The notes under the pieces were generated by a model, which searched no databases, was not told the DNA's origin, and saw only the letters and a program-made list of their open reading frames with translations. Made by a program: the position numbers and the translations under genes. From Altibacter lentus (lineage in GTDB: Bacteria > Bacteroidota > Bacteroidia > Flavobacteriales > Flavobacteriaceae): a stretch of 64,000 nt of DNA. How positions within the stretch are numbered: the stretch's first letter is position 1; the number at the start of each line of letters is the position of its first letter. The stretch is taken from contig NZ_KN050846.1 of assembly GCF_000746845.1 (NCBI RefSeq), forward strand, positions 3,078,701 to 3,142,700, read 5' to 3'. Of this stretch, positions 44,272 through 53,060 are shown in pieces.

Positions 44272-46812
44272 ATGGCTATAGAACATCTAAATATACAAGG
44301 CCTTTCAGAAGCAGAAGTACAACGATCCCGGGAGAAATACGGTAGGAATCAGCTAGAAGGGAAAAAGGGCAATCCCCTCCTAAAAATGGTGTGGAGTTTA
44401 CTCAAAGAACCCATGGTGGTGCTCCTTTTGGTAACCGCTACTATCTACTTCGTAACGGGCAATACAGGGGATGGTATCTTCCTGGCGGCGGCTATTATAC
44501 TGGTGGCTGCCATCTCTCTTTTTCAGGATTCCAGGAGTCGCAATGCGATTGAAAGTTTAAAAAAGATCGTACAGCCGCAATGTCGAGTGATTCGGGAAGG
44601 AAAGGTAGTTGAAATCTCCAGTGAGGATGTTGTTATTGGAGATGCGTGCATTATGGAAGAAGGAGGGACGATCGTCGCCGATGGAATCATTGTTCATTCA
44701 AACGATTTTTCGGTGGACGAATCGGTTCTGACGGGGGAGTCATTTGCTGTATTTAAAGATGAAAACCCGCAGCATAATAAAGTGTACAAAGGCACACAAG
44801 TTTCAGGAGGCCTGGCGGTTGCGCTCATAACCGCGGTAGGGAATGCTACAATGTTGGGAGACATTGGCAAGAGCATTGAGGCGTTGACCTTAGAGAAGAG
44901 TCCGTTAGAACTACAGATAAATAATTTTGTACAGAAGATGGTCGTCCTGGGAACCCTTGTCTTTATAATCGTATGGGGGATTAATTATAGCAACACGCAG
45001 AACATCTTGGACAGCCTGCTAAAAGCACTCACTTTGGCAATGAGCATCTTGCCGGAAGAGATCCCTGTGGCTTTTACAACATTTATGGCTATGGGTGCCT
45101 GGCGGCTTATGAAAGAGGGCGTGATCGTAAAACAAATGAAAACTGTTGAGTCACTGGGAAGCGCCACCGTTATATGTGTTGATAAAACGGGTACGCTTAC
45201 TCAAAATGAGATGCGTCTCGATAAGCTTTATTCCATCGAATCGGGTCGTGTGGGTTCAATTACAGAGGAAGTTACTGCGGACGAAATGGACCTTATCACC
45301 ATAGCCATGTGGGCCAGTGAACCCATTCCTTTCGATCCTATGGAACGGTCCCTGCATGCAGTATATGCTGAAAGAACTTCAAAAGATGAACGTGAGCACT
45401 ATCGCATGATACATGAATATCCCTTAGCAGGAAAGCCCCCCATGATGACCCATATCTTTGAAAACACAAAAGGAGAACAGATCATTGCAGCCAAAGGCGC
45501 TCCTGAAGCTTTGTTGGCTGTTTCAACATTACACGAAGAAGCGAAGAAAGAAGTGATGCAACAAGTAGCACAATTTGCATTACAGGGATACCGTGTGTTG
45601 GGGGTGGGTGAGAGTTTCTTTATGGGACCTAATTGGCCAGTACATCAACAGGATTTTTCGTTTCAATTTAGAGGCTTGGTGGCATTTTACGATCCGCCCA
45701 AAGAACACATTCGCGAGGTTTTTGAAGCTTTCTATGCGTCGGGTATCGATGTAAAGATCATTACCGGAGATATCGCAGAAACGACCATTGCCATTGCCAA
45801 ACAAACCGGATTTAAAGGTTTTGAAAAACACATTTCTGGAGATCAATTGATGCACATGCAGGAGGAAGAACTGTCCAAAGTCCTTTCTAGAACAATGCTA
45901 TTTACACGTATGTTTCCTGAGGCAAAACTCAAGATCATCAATACTTTAAAATTAAATGGCGAAATAGTCGCAATGACCGGGGATGGTGTAAATGACGGAC
46001 CGGCATTGAAGGCTGCCCATATTGGAATTGCCATGGGGAAAAAAGGTACCGAAATAGCGAAAGAGGCTGCTTCACTGGTACTTTTAAAAGACGATCTTTC
46101 CAAAATGGTGACAGCGGTGGGGATGGGTAGGAAGATCTATACGAATTTGAAAAAGGCGATACAATATATTATTTCTATTCACATCCCTATTATTCTTACC
46201 GTATTGCTCCCGTTGGCATTGGGATGGATGTATCCCAATATATTTTCTCCCGTACATGTGATCCTTTTAGAATTGATCATGGGACCCACTTGTTCCATTG
46301 TGTACGAGAATGAACCTATGGAAGAAGATACGATGCAGCGGGATCCCCGCCCGTATTCAGCTACTTTCTTTAACTGGAAGGAATTAATTACCAGTGTGAT
46401 ACAGGGGCTTGTAATTACAATCGGAACATTATTGGCCTATCAAATTGCGGTAAGATCCGGTGCTTCCGAAGCGATCACCAGAACCATGGTATTCACTACA
46501 TTAATTACAGCAAACATTTTTCTCACGTTTGTAAATCGTTCATTTTACTATTCCGTCTTTACAACCTTTAAGTATAAAAATCGACTGGTTCCATGGATCA
46601 TCGGGTTAACGGTAACTATTGCACTATTGCTTTTATTGGTCCCACCCTTTGCTTCATTTTTTGAGTTCGAACGGCTAACAACGAGTCAAATAATCCTGTG
46701 TCTGGTCATTGGTTTGGCATCTGTGATCTGGTATGAGGTCATAAAATGGTGGAAACGTCGTCGAGGAGAGGGACGGCAAAAAAAAGAGCTTTCGCAACTG
46801 CCTGTATCGTAA
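44272..46812 (+). CDS. Cation-translocating P-type ATPase (calcium/PMR1-like)
   Basis: 846 residues. Actuator motif VLTGESFAV, phosphorylation site CVDKTGTLTQNEM, hinge MTGDGVNDGPALKAAHIG and about eight to ten membrane helices are all present. The M4 segment SILPEEIPVAFTTFMAMGAWRL has PEEIP, as in type II (SERCA/PMR1-like) pumps, and lacks the CPC of heavy-metal pumps. Likely exports Ca2+ or a similar divalent ion. The N-terminal heavy-metal-binding domain is absent. It is transcribed divergently from the MerR gene. A TATATTTG at 44231-44238 could be its -7 element. Confidence 0.9.
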   Translation: MAIEHLNIQGLSEAEVQRSREKYGRNQLEGKKGNPLLKMVWSLLKEPMVVLLLVTATIYFVTGNTGDGIFLAAAIILVAAISLFQDSRSRNAIESLKKIVQPQCRVIREGKVVEISSEDVVIGDACIMEEGGTIVADGIIVHSNDFSVDESVLTGESFAVFKDENPQHNKVYKGTQVSGGLAVALITAVGNATMLGDIGKSIEALTLEKSPLELQINNFVQKMVVLGTLVFIIVWGINYSNTQNILDSLLKALTLAMSILPEEIPVAFTTFMAMGAWRLMKEGVIVKQMKTVESLGSATVICVDKTGTLTQNEMRLDKLYSIESGRVGSITEEVTADEMDLITIAMWASEPIPFDPMERSLHAVYAERTSKDEREHYRMIHEYPLAGKPPMMTHIFENTKGEQIIAAKGAPEALLAVSTLHEEAKKEVMQQVAQFALQGYRVLGVGESFFMGPNWPVHQQDFSFQFRGLVAFYDPPKEHIREVFEAFYASGIDVKIITGDIAETTIAIAKQTGFKGFEKHISGDQLMHMQEEELSKVLSRTMLFTRMFPEAKLKIINTLKLNGEIVAMTGDGVNDGPALKAAHIGIAMGKKGTEIAKEAASLVLLKDDLSKMVTAVGMGRKIYTNLKKAIQYIISIHIPIILTVLLPLALGWMYPNIFSPVHVILLELIMGPTCSIVYENEPMEEDTMQRDPRPYSATFFNWKELITSVIQGLVITIGTLLAYQIAVRSGASEAITRTMVFTTLITANIFLTFVNRSFYYSVFTTFKYKNRLVPWIIGLTVTIALLLLLVPPFASFFEFERLTTSQIILCLVIGLASVIWYEVIKWWKRRRGEGRQKKELSQLPVS

Positions 46813-46846
46813 GATGAATTTCAATAACATCACCGTATGGTAATAA

Positions 46847-46873
46847 AAAAAGCCATCCTCAAAGATGGCTTTT
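46847..46873. terminator. Bidirectional terminator between ATPase and tRNA-Leu
   Basis: Arms 46847-46856 and 46863-46872 (AAAAGCCATC with its complement), six-base loop, A/T runs on both sides. It ends the ATPase transcript on plus and the tRNA transcript on minus. Confidence 0.85.
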
Positions 46874-46874
46874 T

Positions 46875-46957
46875 GTACCCGGGATGGGACTTGAACCCAC
46901 ACGTAACGAGTACACACGGCCCTCAACCGTGCCTGTCTACCAATTCCAGCACCCGGG
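46875..46957 (-). tRNA. tRNA-Leu, anticodon GAG
   Basis: Minus strand from 46957: acceptor ACCCGGG pairs with CCCGGGT. A three-base D-stem is followed by anticodon arm CACGG-TTGAGGG-CCGTG with anticodon GAG (Leu, CUC). A long variable arm and T-loop TTCAAGT complete it. 83 bases including the discriminator A. No CCA is encoded (ACA follows), so CCA must be added enzymatically. It is followed closely by the terminator at 46847. Confidence 0.95.
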
Positions 46958-47005
46958 TGGATGCATACACTGCACAATACATATAAAGTAGCCTGCGCAG
47001 CGGTA

Positions 47006-47038
47006 AAAAAAAAGTTAAACCGAGGGGTTTAACTTTTT
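47006..47038 (-). terminator. Hairpin between tRNA-Lys and tRNA-Leu
   Basis: Arms 47010-47021 and 47026-47037 (AAAAGTTAAACC with its complement), four-base loop, followed on the minus strand by a long T run. It should end a good part of tRNA-Lys transcription. Confidence 0.8.
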
Positions 47039-47114
47039 TGGTGACCTGGCTGGGGCTCGAACCCAGGACCACCTCCTTAAAAGGGAGGTGCTCTACCAAC
47101 TGAGCTACCAGGTC
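47039..47114 (-). tRNA. tRNA-Lys, anticodon TTT
   Basis: Minus strand from 47114: acceptor GACCTGG pairs with CCAGGTC. Then come D-arm GCTCAGTTGGTAGAGC, anticodon arm CCTCC-CTTTTAA-GGAGG with anticodon TTT (Lys), T-arm with GTTCGAGC, discriminator A and an encoded CCA. 76 bases. Confidence 0.96.
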
Positions 47115-47148
47115 TTCCTTTATATGCCTCCCTCTCGGTAGGCGGGTG

Positions 47149-47179
47149 CAAATATACTATCATTAAATTTATTTTTCAA
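47149..47179 (-). promoter_or_regulatory. Promoter of the tRNA-Lys transcript
   Basis: Minus strand: TTG at 47179-47177, 20 bases, TATATTTG at 47156-47149. A full match to the Bacteroidota consensus, 35 bases before the tRNA-Lys 5' end. Confidence 0.78.
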
Positions 47180-47250
47180 AGCTATTTTAAATTAAATTTG
47201 AGAAATAATTAGAATCGCCTGAACCTTCAGTAATTAAAGAGAAGAGCATC

Positions 47251-47772
47251 ATGATAATCGTACTTATTGGCTACATGGGAAGCGGAAAATCGACCGTAGG
47301 AAAACGTCTTGCCACAACCCTGAACACTAATTTTATCGATCTGGATACGGCCATTGAGGAAAAGGAGGGAAGTTATGTAAGTGAATTGTTCCGGAGCAAA
47401 GGCGAGATCTACTTCCGAAGAAAGGAGAACGAAGTACTTAAAAACTTGATAGAAGATGCCGAAATTGGTGTGATAGCCACCGGCGGCGGCACGCCCTGTT
47501 ACGGAGATACCATGGCCTGGTTGCTAAAACGCCAGGATGTGACGACCGTTTATTTAAAAACTTCCTTGGAGGTGCTTACAAGTCGATTAGATTCTGAACG
47601 CGAGTCACGACCGCTCATTGCACACCTTCAGGATTCGGCGGTCTTAAAAGATTTTATTAGGAAACACCTATTCGAACGTTCCTTTTATTATAATCAGGCG
47701 TCCTTTGTGGTGGATACTTCAGAAAAAAATACAGCTGCCGTCGTCGAGGAGATCGTCTCCAAACTATTCTAG
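47251..47772 (+). CDS. aroK: Shikimate kinase
   Basis: 173 residues, the usual length. P-loop GYMGSGKSTVGKRLA (residues ~6-20), shikimate-binding DLDTAIEEKEG and GEIYFRRKE, GGGTPC and the lid arginine DSERESRPLI. Phosphorylates shikimate at the 3-hydroxyl with ATP in the path to chorismate; cytoplasmic. Its 3' end overlaps the convergent phosphoribosyltransferase gene by nine bases. No other aro gene is nearby, so it is likely monocistronic. Confidence 0.96.
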   Translation: MIIVLIGYMGSGKSTVGKRLATTLNTNFIDLDTAIEEKEGSYVSELFRSKGEIYFRRKENEVLKNLIEDAEIGVIATGGGTPCYGDTMAWLLKRQDVTTVYLKTSLEVLTSRLDSERESRPLIAHLQDSAVLKDFIRKHLFERSFYYNQASFVVDTSEKNTAAVVEEIVSKLF

Positions 47773-48267
47773 GATGGCTCTGTCGTTGTTTTTTTCGAAA
47801 ACAACCGAAACATTTTCATTGAGAGAGGTCGATAAAGAGATCCCTTTAAAATCTGCTTTTACCGGGAATTTCTTATGATTTCGATCCACGAGTACAGCAG
47901 TCTTGAACTGTTTCAAGGGAACTTCCAAAAAATGCTTTACTCCGTAGATTAATGTGGTCCCGGAATGCAGCACGTCGTCTACTAATAATAAGGATTTGTT
48001 GGTATAGTCTGAAGGGTCCAAGCTTGTGCGTATAGGGTTCGTGGGTTTCTTTTTGTCAATAAACACCTCGCAAAGGGTCACTTTTAGCGGTGAAACCGAT
48101 TCGACTGCCTTCTTTAGTTTTTTGGCAAATTCAAAACCGTTGTTTCGTATCCCGGCAATGATCACTTCTTTTTCTTCTACATTGGTCTCGTAGACCTGAT
48201 AGGCAATACGTTTAATTTTATGTGCGATCTGTTTTTTGTCAAGAATGATCGTATTGGAATGTTCCAT
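47764..48267 (-). CDS. Phosphoribosyltransferase, PyrR-like
   Basis: 167 residues from the ATG at 48267 (MEHSNTIILDKKQIAHKIKR). Type I PRTase fold with PRPP loop LLLVDDVLHSGTTLIYG and the early KEVIIAGIRNNG flexible-loop region. It most resembles PyrR/uracil phosphoribosyltransferase-type proteins; the substrate is not certain. Upstream in-frame ATGs at 48273 and 48285 exist. The promoter at 48283-48312 predicts a transcript beginning near 48278, which rules out 48285 and favours 48267 or 48273. No pyr genes are adjacent. Confidence 0.85.
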   Translation of the reverse strand: MEHSNTIILDKKQIAHKIKRIAYQVYETNVEEKEVIIAGIRNNGFEFAKKLKKAVESVSPLKVTLCEVFIDKKKPTNPIRTSLDPSDYTNKSLLLVDDVLHSGTTLIYGVKHFLEVPLKQFKTAVLVDRNHKKFPVKADFKGISLSTSLNENVSVVFEKNNDRAILE

Positions 48268-48282
48268 GCCCATTGTTTTTGT

Positions 48283-48312
48283 CAAAGATAGTAAATAGTG
48301 TTAGGAGTCCAA
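48283..48312 (-). promoter_or_regulatory. Promoter of the phosphoribosyltransferase gene
   Basis: Minus strand: TTG at 48312-48310, 19 bases, TATCTTTG at 48290-48283. It overlaps the stop of the S4-domain gene, and its position decides between candidate starts of the downstream gene. Confidence 0.75.
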
Positions 48313-48681
48313 TTGCTCCGAATCTGTAAAATCGTCCAGATCCCTTCGATCTTTTTTCGTGGGACGGCCTACGCCTTTTTTACGGTAATAATCCTTGGCA
48401 TATTTTAGAAGCTCTTGACTTTCAAAAGCTTCTTTAGGTGTGGTGTCTTTTCGATACATATCCACCAATTTAGCGCCCAGTCTACTTTCCGGGAGATCAA
48501 GTACTTCCAATTGATAATTGATCTGATCTTTACGAAGGGTGATTGTATCGCCGGGATATACCTCCCGAGAGGGCTTCACAATATCATCATTCACGCGAAC
48601 ACTGCCTTTTTTACAGGCATTCGTGGCAATGCTTCGGGATTTGAAATACCGTATACACCACAAATATTTATCAACTCTCAT
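48301..48681 (-). CDS. S4-domain RNA-binding protein (heat-shock protein 15 / HslR-like)
   Basis: 126 residues. MRVDKYLWCIRYFKSRSIATNACKKGSVRVND is a classic S4 fold, which binds structured RNA. The domain fills residues 1-65, and a basic then acidic tail follows (RKKGVGRPTKKDRRDLDD). HslR-type proteins recycle stalled 50S subunits carrying nascent chains. Length and layout match the HslR group. A CAAAAATA (minus TATTTTTG) at 48716-48723 could be its -7 element. Confidence 0.88.
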   Translation of the reverse strand: MRVDKYLWCIRYFKSRSIATNACKKGSVRVNDDIVKPSREVYPGDTITLRKDQINYQLEVLDLPESRLGAKLVDMYRKDTTPKEAFESQELLKYAKDYYRKKGVGRPTKKDRRDLDDFTDSEQLDS

Positions 48682-48760
48682 ACAAATACCCTTAATTCTC
48701 CGTTAATCATTAGAGCAAAAATAACTGAAAATTGTATCTTGCGCCCTCAAAAATGATAGA

Positions 48761-49759
48761 ATGAAAAAAGCTTTTTTAGTAATACCTTTTCTTGTGTTTA
48801 CATTACTCATCGTATCTGCATGCAAGAATGATGATGGTGATGATAATATAACACCACCTAGAGATCGCGGTGAGGAGTCCCTTGTGGCACTTACCGATAT
48901 TGAATCCTTTCTCGAAACCCATTTTTACAATTACGAAGAGTTTGAGAATCCTCCCATTGGCTTCGATTACGTGATAAAATTCGATAGCCTTGTTGGTGAT
49001 AACGCCAATAAGACCCCTTTAATAGAACAAGTAGAGTTTAAAACGGTAAAAGACCGTATTGATACCGATGTTTCGTATAAACTCTATTATTTGAATGTAC
49101 GTCAGGGCGGCGGTGAAAAAGTGGAGTTTTCAGACATTGTGACTTTAGAGTTCGAAGGGAGAAAACTGGACTTAACCCTGTTCGATTCTGCCAATGCACC
49201 TATACGATTTGATCTAACATCAATATTGAATGGCTTGCAGGACGGTTTGATCGAGTTCAACACGGCCGAAGGTGAACCTATTATTAATAGTGACGGTACT
49301 GTAGATTTTCAGAATTTTGGAGTAGGCGCAGTTTTTGTTCCTTCAGGACTTGGGTATTTTAACAACCCTCCTGGTAGTATCATTGCACTCTACGATCAAT
49401 TGATCTTTTCATTTAAAGTATATGAAGCCCAATACGGGGATCAAGACGAAGACGGCATCCCGACACCTTTTGAAGACCTTAATAACAACGGATGGGAAGA
49501 AGACGACGATACCGATAACGACGGAGTGCCAAATTATGGCGATACCGACGATGAGAACGATGGTCGCTTAACAAAGAATGAGATTACCGTTAATACATAC
49601 ACCATTAATGAAGGAGACGAGGAGCCTGTTCTGGAACCCCTTGAAGTGGAAGTAAATCGGGAGATCAATAGTGCTACCGGCCAAGTGATTATTACCGCCA
49701 TTGTTTTTCATGATCAGGATGGTGACGGAACCCCGGACTATCTGGATCCGGACAATTAA
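48761..49759 (+). CDS. FKBP-like lipoprotein with calcium-binding thrombospondin-3-type repeats
   Basis: 332 residues. Lipoprotein signal MKKAFLVIPFLVFTLLIVSAC. Residues ~60-225 look like a divergent FKBP-type peptidyl-prolyl isomerase region (VEFSDIVTLEFEGRKLD, then FDLTSILNGLQDGLIEF). A long Asp/Asn/Gly-rich segment follows (DQDEDGIPTPFEDLNNNG, DTDNDGVPNYGDTDD), typical of thrombospondin type 3 calcium repeats, and it ends with another such repeat (DQDGDGTPDYLDPDN). Probably periplasmic or surface-exposed. Catalytic FKBP residues could not be confirmed. Strong terminator 20 bases after the stop. Confidence 0.82.
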   Translation: MKKAFLVIPFLVFTLLIVSACKNDDGDDNITPPRDRGEESLVALTDIESFLETHFYNYEEFENPPIGFDYVIKFDSLVGDNANKTPLIEQVEFKTVKDRIDTDVSYKLYYLNVRQGGGEKVEFSDIVTLEFEGRKLDLTLFDSANAPIRFDLTSILNGLQDGLIEFNTAEGEPIINSDGTVDFQNFGVGAVFVPSGLGYFNNPPGSIIALYDQLIFSFKVYEAQYGDQDEDGIPTPFEDLNNNGWEEDDDTDNDGVPNYGDTDDENDGRLTKNEITVNTYTINEGDEEPVLEPLEVEVNREINSATGQVIITAIVFHDQDGDGTPDYLDPDN

Positions 49760-49778
49760 TAAAAAAAAGTAGCCATTA

Positions 49779-49810
49779 AAAAAGCCTCGCATTGCGAGGC
49801 TTTTTTTTTG
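49779..49810 (+). terminator. Rho-independent terminator after FKBP-like gene
   Basis: Arms around 49779-49790 and 49794-49805 (GCCTCGC/GCGAGGC core) with a three-base loop and nine T. A-rich on the left, so it may also stop the convergent transketolase transcript. Confidence 0.92.
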
Positions 49811-49851
49811 ATTTGGTTTCTCCTATCACGTGACAGGCGCAAAAAAAGATA

Positions 49852-50805
49852 TTACTTGCGTGCAATCACTTTTAGTGCCGCTTTCACGATTGCTTCGGCA
49901 TTTAAACCATATTTATCCATTAGCTCTTCGGGTGTTCCTGATTCGCCAAAGGTATCTTTTGTAGCGACAAATTCTTGTGGAGTTGGGGTACTTTCGGCTA
50001 AAACTCTGGCCACACTCTCACCAAGTCCGCCCAAGAAGTTGTGCTCTTCGGCAGTAACAATGCAGCCTGTTTTTTTAACGCTGTTAAGTATCGCTTTATT
50101 GTCCAGGGGTTTAATGGTATGTATATTGATCACTTCGGCAGATATGCCTTGTTCGTATAAGGTCTCTGCTGCCTGCAACGCTTCCCATACCAAATGTCCC
50201 GTCGCCACCAAAGTGACATCGGCCCCTTCTTGAAGGTGAACAGCTTCACCTATTTTAAAGGATTGATCGGGAGCCGTGAAATTGGCTACTTTAGGTCTTC
50301 CGAAACGTAAATATACCGGCCCTTTATGGTCGGCTATGGCCAAGGTTGCCGCTTTGGTCTGGTTGTAATCACAGGTGTTGATCACTGTCATTCCCGGCAA
50401 CATTTTCATTAATCCTATATCTTCTAGTATTTGATGGGTCGCTCCATCCTCTCCTAAGGTCACTCCTGCATGTGAGGCGCAGATCTTCACATTCTTTCCG
50501 GAATACGCAATACTCTGTCGTATTTGATCGTATACACGTCCGGTAGAAAAATTAGCGAAAGTACCGGTAAACGGTATTTTACCTCCTATGGTCAATCCTG
50601 CGGCGATCCCCATCATATTGGCTTCTGCGATACCCACCTGAAAAAAACGTTCGGGATGGTTCTCTTTAAAGGCATCCATTTTTAAAGATCCTGTAAGATC
50701 GGCACATAAGGCCACCACATTTTCATGTGTTTTCCCCAATGCCGTGAGTCCGTCACCAAACCCAGATCGGGTGTCTTTTTTACCGCTGTCTGTATATTTT
50801 TTCAT
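49852..50805 (-). CDS. Transketolase, C-terminal subunit
   Basis: 317 residues, covering the pyrimidine-binding and C-terminal domains of transketolase. GIAEANMMGIAAGLTIGGKIPFTGTF contains the catalytic Glu that activates thiamine diphosphate, and SHAGVTLGEDGATHQ the phosphate-binding part. Together with the N-terminal subunit upstream it makes the two-gene (split) transketolase found in Bacteroidota and archaea, moving two-carbon units in the pentose phosphate pathway. It starts 41 bases after the partner's stop. Confidence 0.94.
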   Translation of the reverse strand: MKKYTDSGKKDTRSGFGDGLTALGKTHENVVALCADLTGSLKMDAFKENHPERFFQVGIAEANMMGIAAGLTIGGKIPFTGTFANFSTGRVYDQIRQSIAYSGKNVKICASHAGVTLGEDGATHQILEDIGLMKMLPGMTVINTCDYNQTKAATLAIADHKGPVYLRFGRPKVANFTAPDQSFKIGEAVHLQEGADVTLVATGHLVWEALQAAETLYEQGISAEVINIHTIKPLDNKAILNSVKKTGCIVTAEEHNFLGGLGESVARVLAESTPTPQEFVATKDTFGESGTPEELMDKYGLNAEAIVKAALKVIARK

Positions 50806-50846
50806 AACTATTGCCCGATGGAACGGGTGATCTTTTAAATTCGAAA

Positions 50847-51692
50847 TTAGTAATCGCCTAAGGTTTCCGGGTTTTGACCCAAGGCCACCTCTAGTTGATC
50901 GTCATTGGGAGCCTTTCCATGCCAATCATGTGTATGCATCATGAAATCGACCCCGTTACCCATTATTGTATGCAAAAGCACACATACAGGTTTTTTTCTA
51001 CCTGTCTTATCTTTCGCAAGTTTCATCCCTTCAACAACGGCTTCGAGATCATTTCCTTGTTCGATCTCCAGAACTTCCCAGCCAAACGCTTCAAATTTTG
51101 CCTTTAGGTTACCAAGGGGCAGAACATTTTTGGTTGCTCCGTCAATTTGCTGACCGTTGAGGTCAATGGTAACAATGAGGTTATCTACAGCATTGGCGGC
51201 GGCATACATGATTGCTTCCCAGTTCTGACCTTCTTGTAACTCACCGTCACCACACAACGTGTAAATTAGATGTTGATCCTTGTTTAGTTTTTTTGCTTCA
51301 GCAGCACCAATGGAGACAGAGATTCCTTGTCCTAATGAACCTGATGCAACACGAATTCCAGGAAGCCCTTCATGAGTTGTTGGATGTCCTTGAAGTCTTG
51401 AATTCAGTAAGCGAAAGGTATTTAATTCTTCTACCGGAAAGTAGCCCGATCGTGCTAATACGCTATAGAATACTGGTGAGATATGGCCATTGGATAGAAA
51501 GAACAGGTCTTCTCCGGTTCCATCCATATCAAATCCTTCTTTGCGTTCCATGAGTACCTGGTATAAAGCGACAAAGAACTCGGTGCAACCTAAGGAACCT
51601 CCCGGATGACCCGAATTCACCTTATGTACCTGTCGCAGAATGTCTCTGCGTACCTGAACCACTAAATCATTAAGATAGTTAAAATCTGGCAT
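50847..51692 (-). CDS. Transketolase, N-terminal (thiamine diphosphate-binding) subunit
   Basis: 281 residues. Holds the thiamine-diphosphate/Mg2+ motif CGDGELQEGQNWEAIMYAA and the substrate histidines in NSGHPGGSLGCTEF and HDWHGKAPNDD. It is the first half of the split transketolase; the second subunit follows on the same strand. A full promoter match lies 24 bases upstream. The protein is cytoplasmic and the pair should form an alpha2-beta2 enzyme. Confidence 0.94.
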   Translation of the reverse strand: MPDFNYLNDLVVQVRRDILRQVHKVNSGHPGGSLGCTEFFVALYQVLMERKEGFDMDGTGEDLFFLSNGHISPVFYSVLARSGYFPVEELNTFRLLNSRLQGHPTTHEGLPGIRVASGSLGQGISVSIGAAEAKKLNKDQHLIYTLCGDGELQEGQNWEAIMYAAANAVDNLIVTIDLNGQQIDGATKNVLPLGNLKAKFEAFGWEVLEIEQGNDLEAVVEGMKLAKDKTGRKKPVCVLLHTIMGNGVDFMMHTHDWHGKAPNDDQLEVALGQNPETLGDY

Positions 51693-51715
51693 GTTGATCG
51701 TATCAAATTAAGTCT

Positions 51716-51746
51716 CAAAAGTACGGGTTTCAGTAGGGGCTTACAA
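51716..51746 (-). promoter_or_regulatory. Promoter of the transketolase operon
   Basis: Minus strand: TTG at 51746-51744, 20 bases, TACTTTTG at 51723-51716. The position predicts a leader of about 20 bases before the ATG at 51692. Confidence 0.78.
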
Positions 51747-51895
51747 GGTGAAAAGAGAGCAGTTATTAACGATTTGATATTTTTAGTTAACAAGTGTAAC
51801 GCGGGTATTCGCTTCGGAAAGATTTTTCTTTTTGATCCAGCGGGGATTCTGAAAAATTCTTCAGTTGCTTCGTAAGTTTATCCTGCGATAGATAG

Positions 51896-51903
51896 TATCT
51901 TTG
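51896..51903 (+). promoter_or_regulatory. -7 element upstream of tgt
   Basis: TATCTTTG, 21 bases before the tgt ATG. A TTG exists at 51865-51867 but the spacer (28) is too long, so only the -7 half is supported. Confidence 0.5.
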
Positions 51904-51924
51904 CCCTTTCAGAAAAAATAAGGC

Positions 51925-53055
51925 ATGCAATTTAAAATAGAGGGTCAAGATACACACAGTCAAGCACGGGCAGGAACCATCACCTTAGATCATGGTGCCG
52001 TAGAAACTCCCATCTTTATGCCTGTGGGTACGGTGGGAACGGTGAAAGGCGTGCATCAAAGAGAATTGACTCAAGAGATCAACCCCGATATAATTCTGGG
52101 CAATACCTACCATTTGTATTTGCGGCCACAGATCGATATACTGGAAAAAGCCGGCGGAATCCATAAGTTTATGAACTGGGACCGGAGCATCCTAACCGAC
52201 AGCGGGGGGTATCAAGTATATTCGCTTTCGGCAAACCGGAAGATCAAAGAGGAAGGGGTAAAGTTCAAATCCCATATAGACGGAAGCTACCACGTCTTCA
52301 CACCGGAAAATGTGATGGAAATTCAACGGAGCATAGGTGCCGATATCATTATGGCTTTTGACGAGTGTACTCCGTATCCTTGTGACTATAATTACGCCAA
52401 ACGGTCCATGCACATGACGCACCGTTGGCTGGAAAGATGCCTTAAACATTTAGAGAAAACACCTCTTAAATACGATTACGAACAAACCTTCTTCCCCATC
52501 GTTCAAGGAAGCACTTATAAGGATCTTAGAAAACAATCTGCAGAGTATATAGCTTCGGTAGGAGCAAAAGGAAATGCTATTGGTGGACTTTCAGTAGGCG
52601 AACCGGCCGAAGAGATGTACGAAATGACCGCTGTGGTCACCGAAATACTACCACAAGATAAACCGCGTTATCTTATGGGCGTGGGCACACCTATTAACAT
52701 ATTAGAGAACATTGCTTTGGGTATTGATATGTTCGACTGTGTCATGCCTACAAGAAACGGTCGAAACGGGATGCTTTTTACGGCGCACGGGACCATAAAT
52801 ATTAAGAATAAAAAATGGGAAGCCGATTTCTCTCCAATCGACGAGATGGATATTACCTGGGTAGACACAGCCTACAGTAAAGCTTATGTGCGTCACTTGT
52901 TTACCGTGAACGAAATGCTTGGTAGACAGATCGCCACCATCCATAATCTGGGCTTTTACCTCTGGTTGGTTCGTGAGGCGAGAAAACATATCTTAGCCGG
53001 AGATTTCACCTCTTGGAAAAACAAAATGGTGGCTCAAATGGATAAACGCCTGTAA
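51925..53055 (+). CDS. tgt: tRNA-guanine(34) transglycosylase
   Basis: 376 residues, TIM barrel. The nucleophile and general base aspartates lie in LTDSGGYQVYSL and IDMFDCVMPTRNGRNG, and substrate recognition in IIMAFDECTPYP and GGLSVGEPAEEM. Exchanges G34 for preQ1 in tRNAs with GUN anticodons, on the way to queuosine. The usual zinc site C-x-C-x2-C...H is missing: the segment reads DFSPIDEMDITWVDTAYSKAY where cysteines would sit. The rest aligns well. First gene of tgt-lptF/G-eamA, with a 5-base gap to the next gene. Confidence 0.95.
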   Translation: MQFKIEGQDTHSQARAGTITLDHGAVETPIFMPVGTVGTVKGVHQRELTQEINPDIILGNTYHLYLRPQIDILEKAGGIHKFMNWDRSILTDSGGYQVYSLSANRKIKEEGVKFKSHIDGSYHVFTPENVMEIQRSIGADIIMAFDECTPYPCDYNYAKRSMHMTHRWLERCLKHLEKTPLKYDYEQTFFPIVQGSTYKDLRKQSAEYIASVGAKGNAIGGLSVGEPAEEMYEMTAVVTEILPQDKPRYLMGVGTPINILENIALGIDMFDCVMPTRNGRNGMLFTAHGTINIKNKKWEADFSPIDEMDITWVDTAYSKAYVRHLFTVNEMLGRQIATIHNLGFYLWLVREARKHILAGDFTSWKNKMVAQMDKRL

Positions 53056-53060
53056 CTAGT

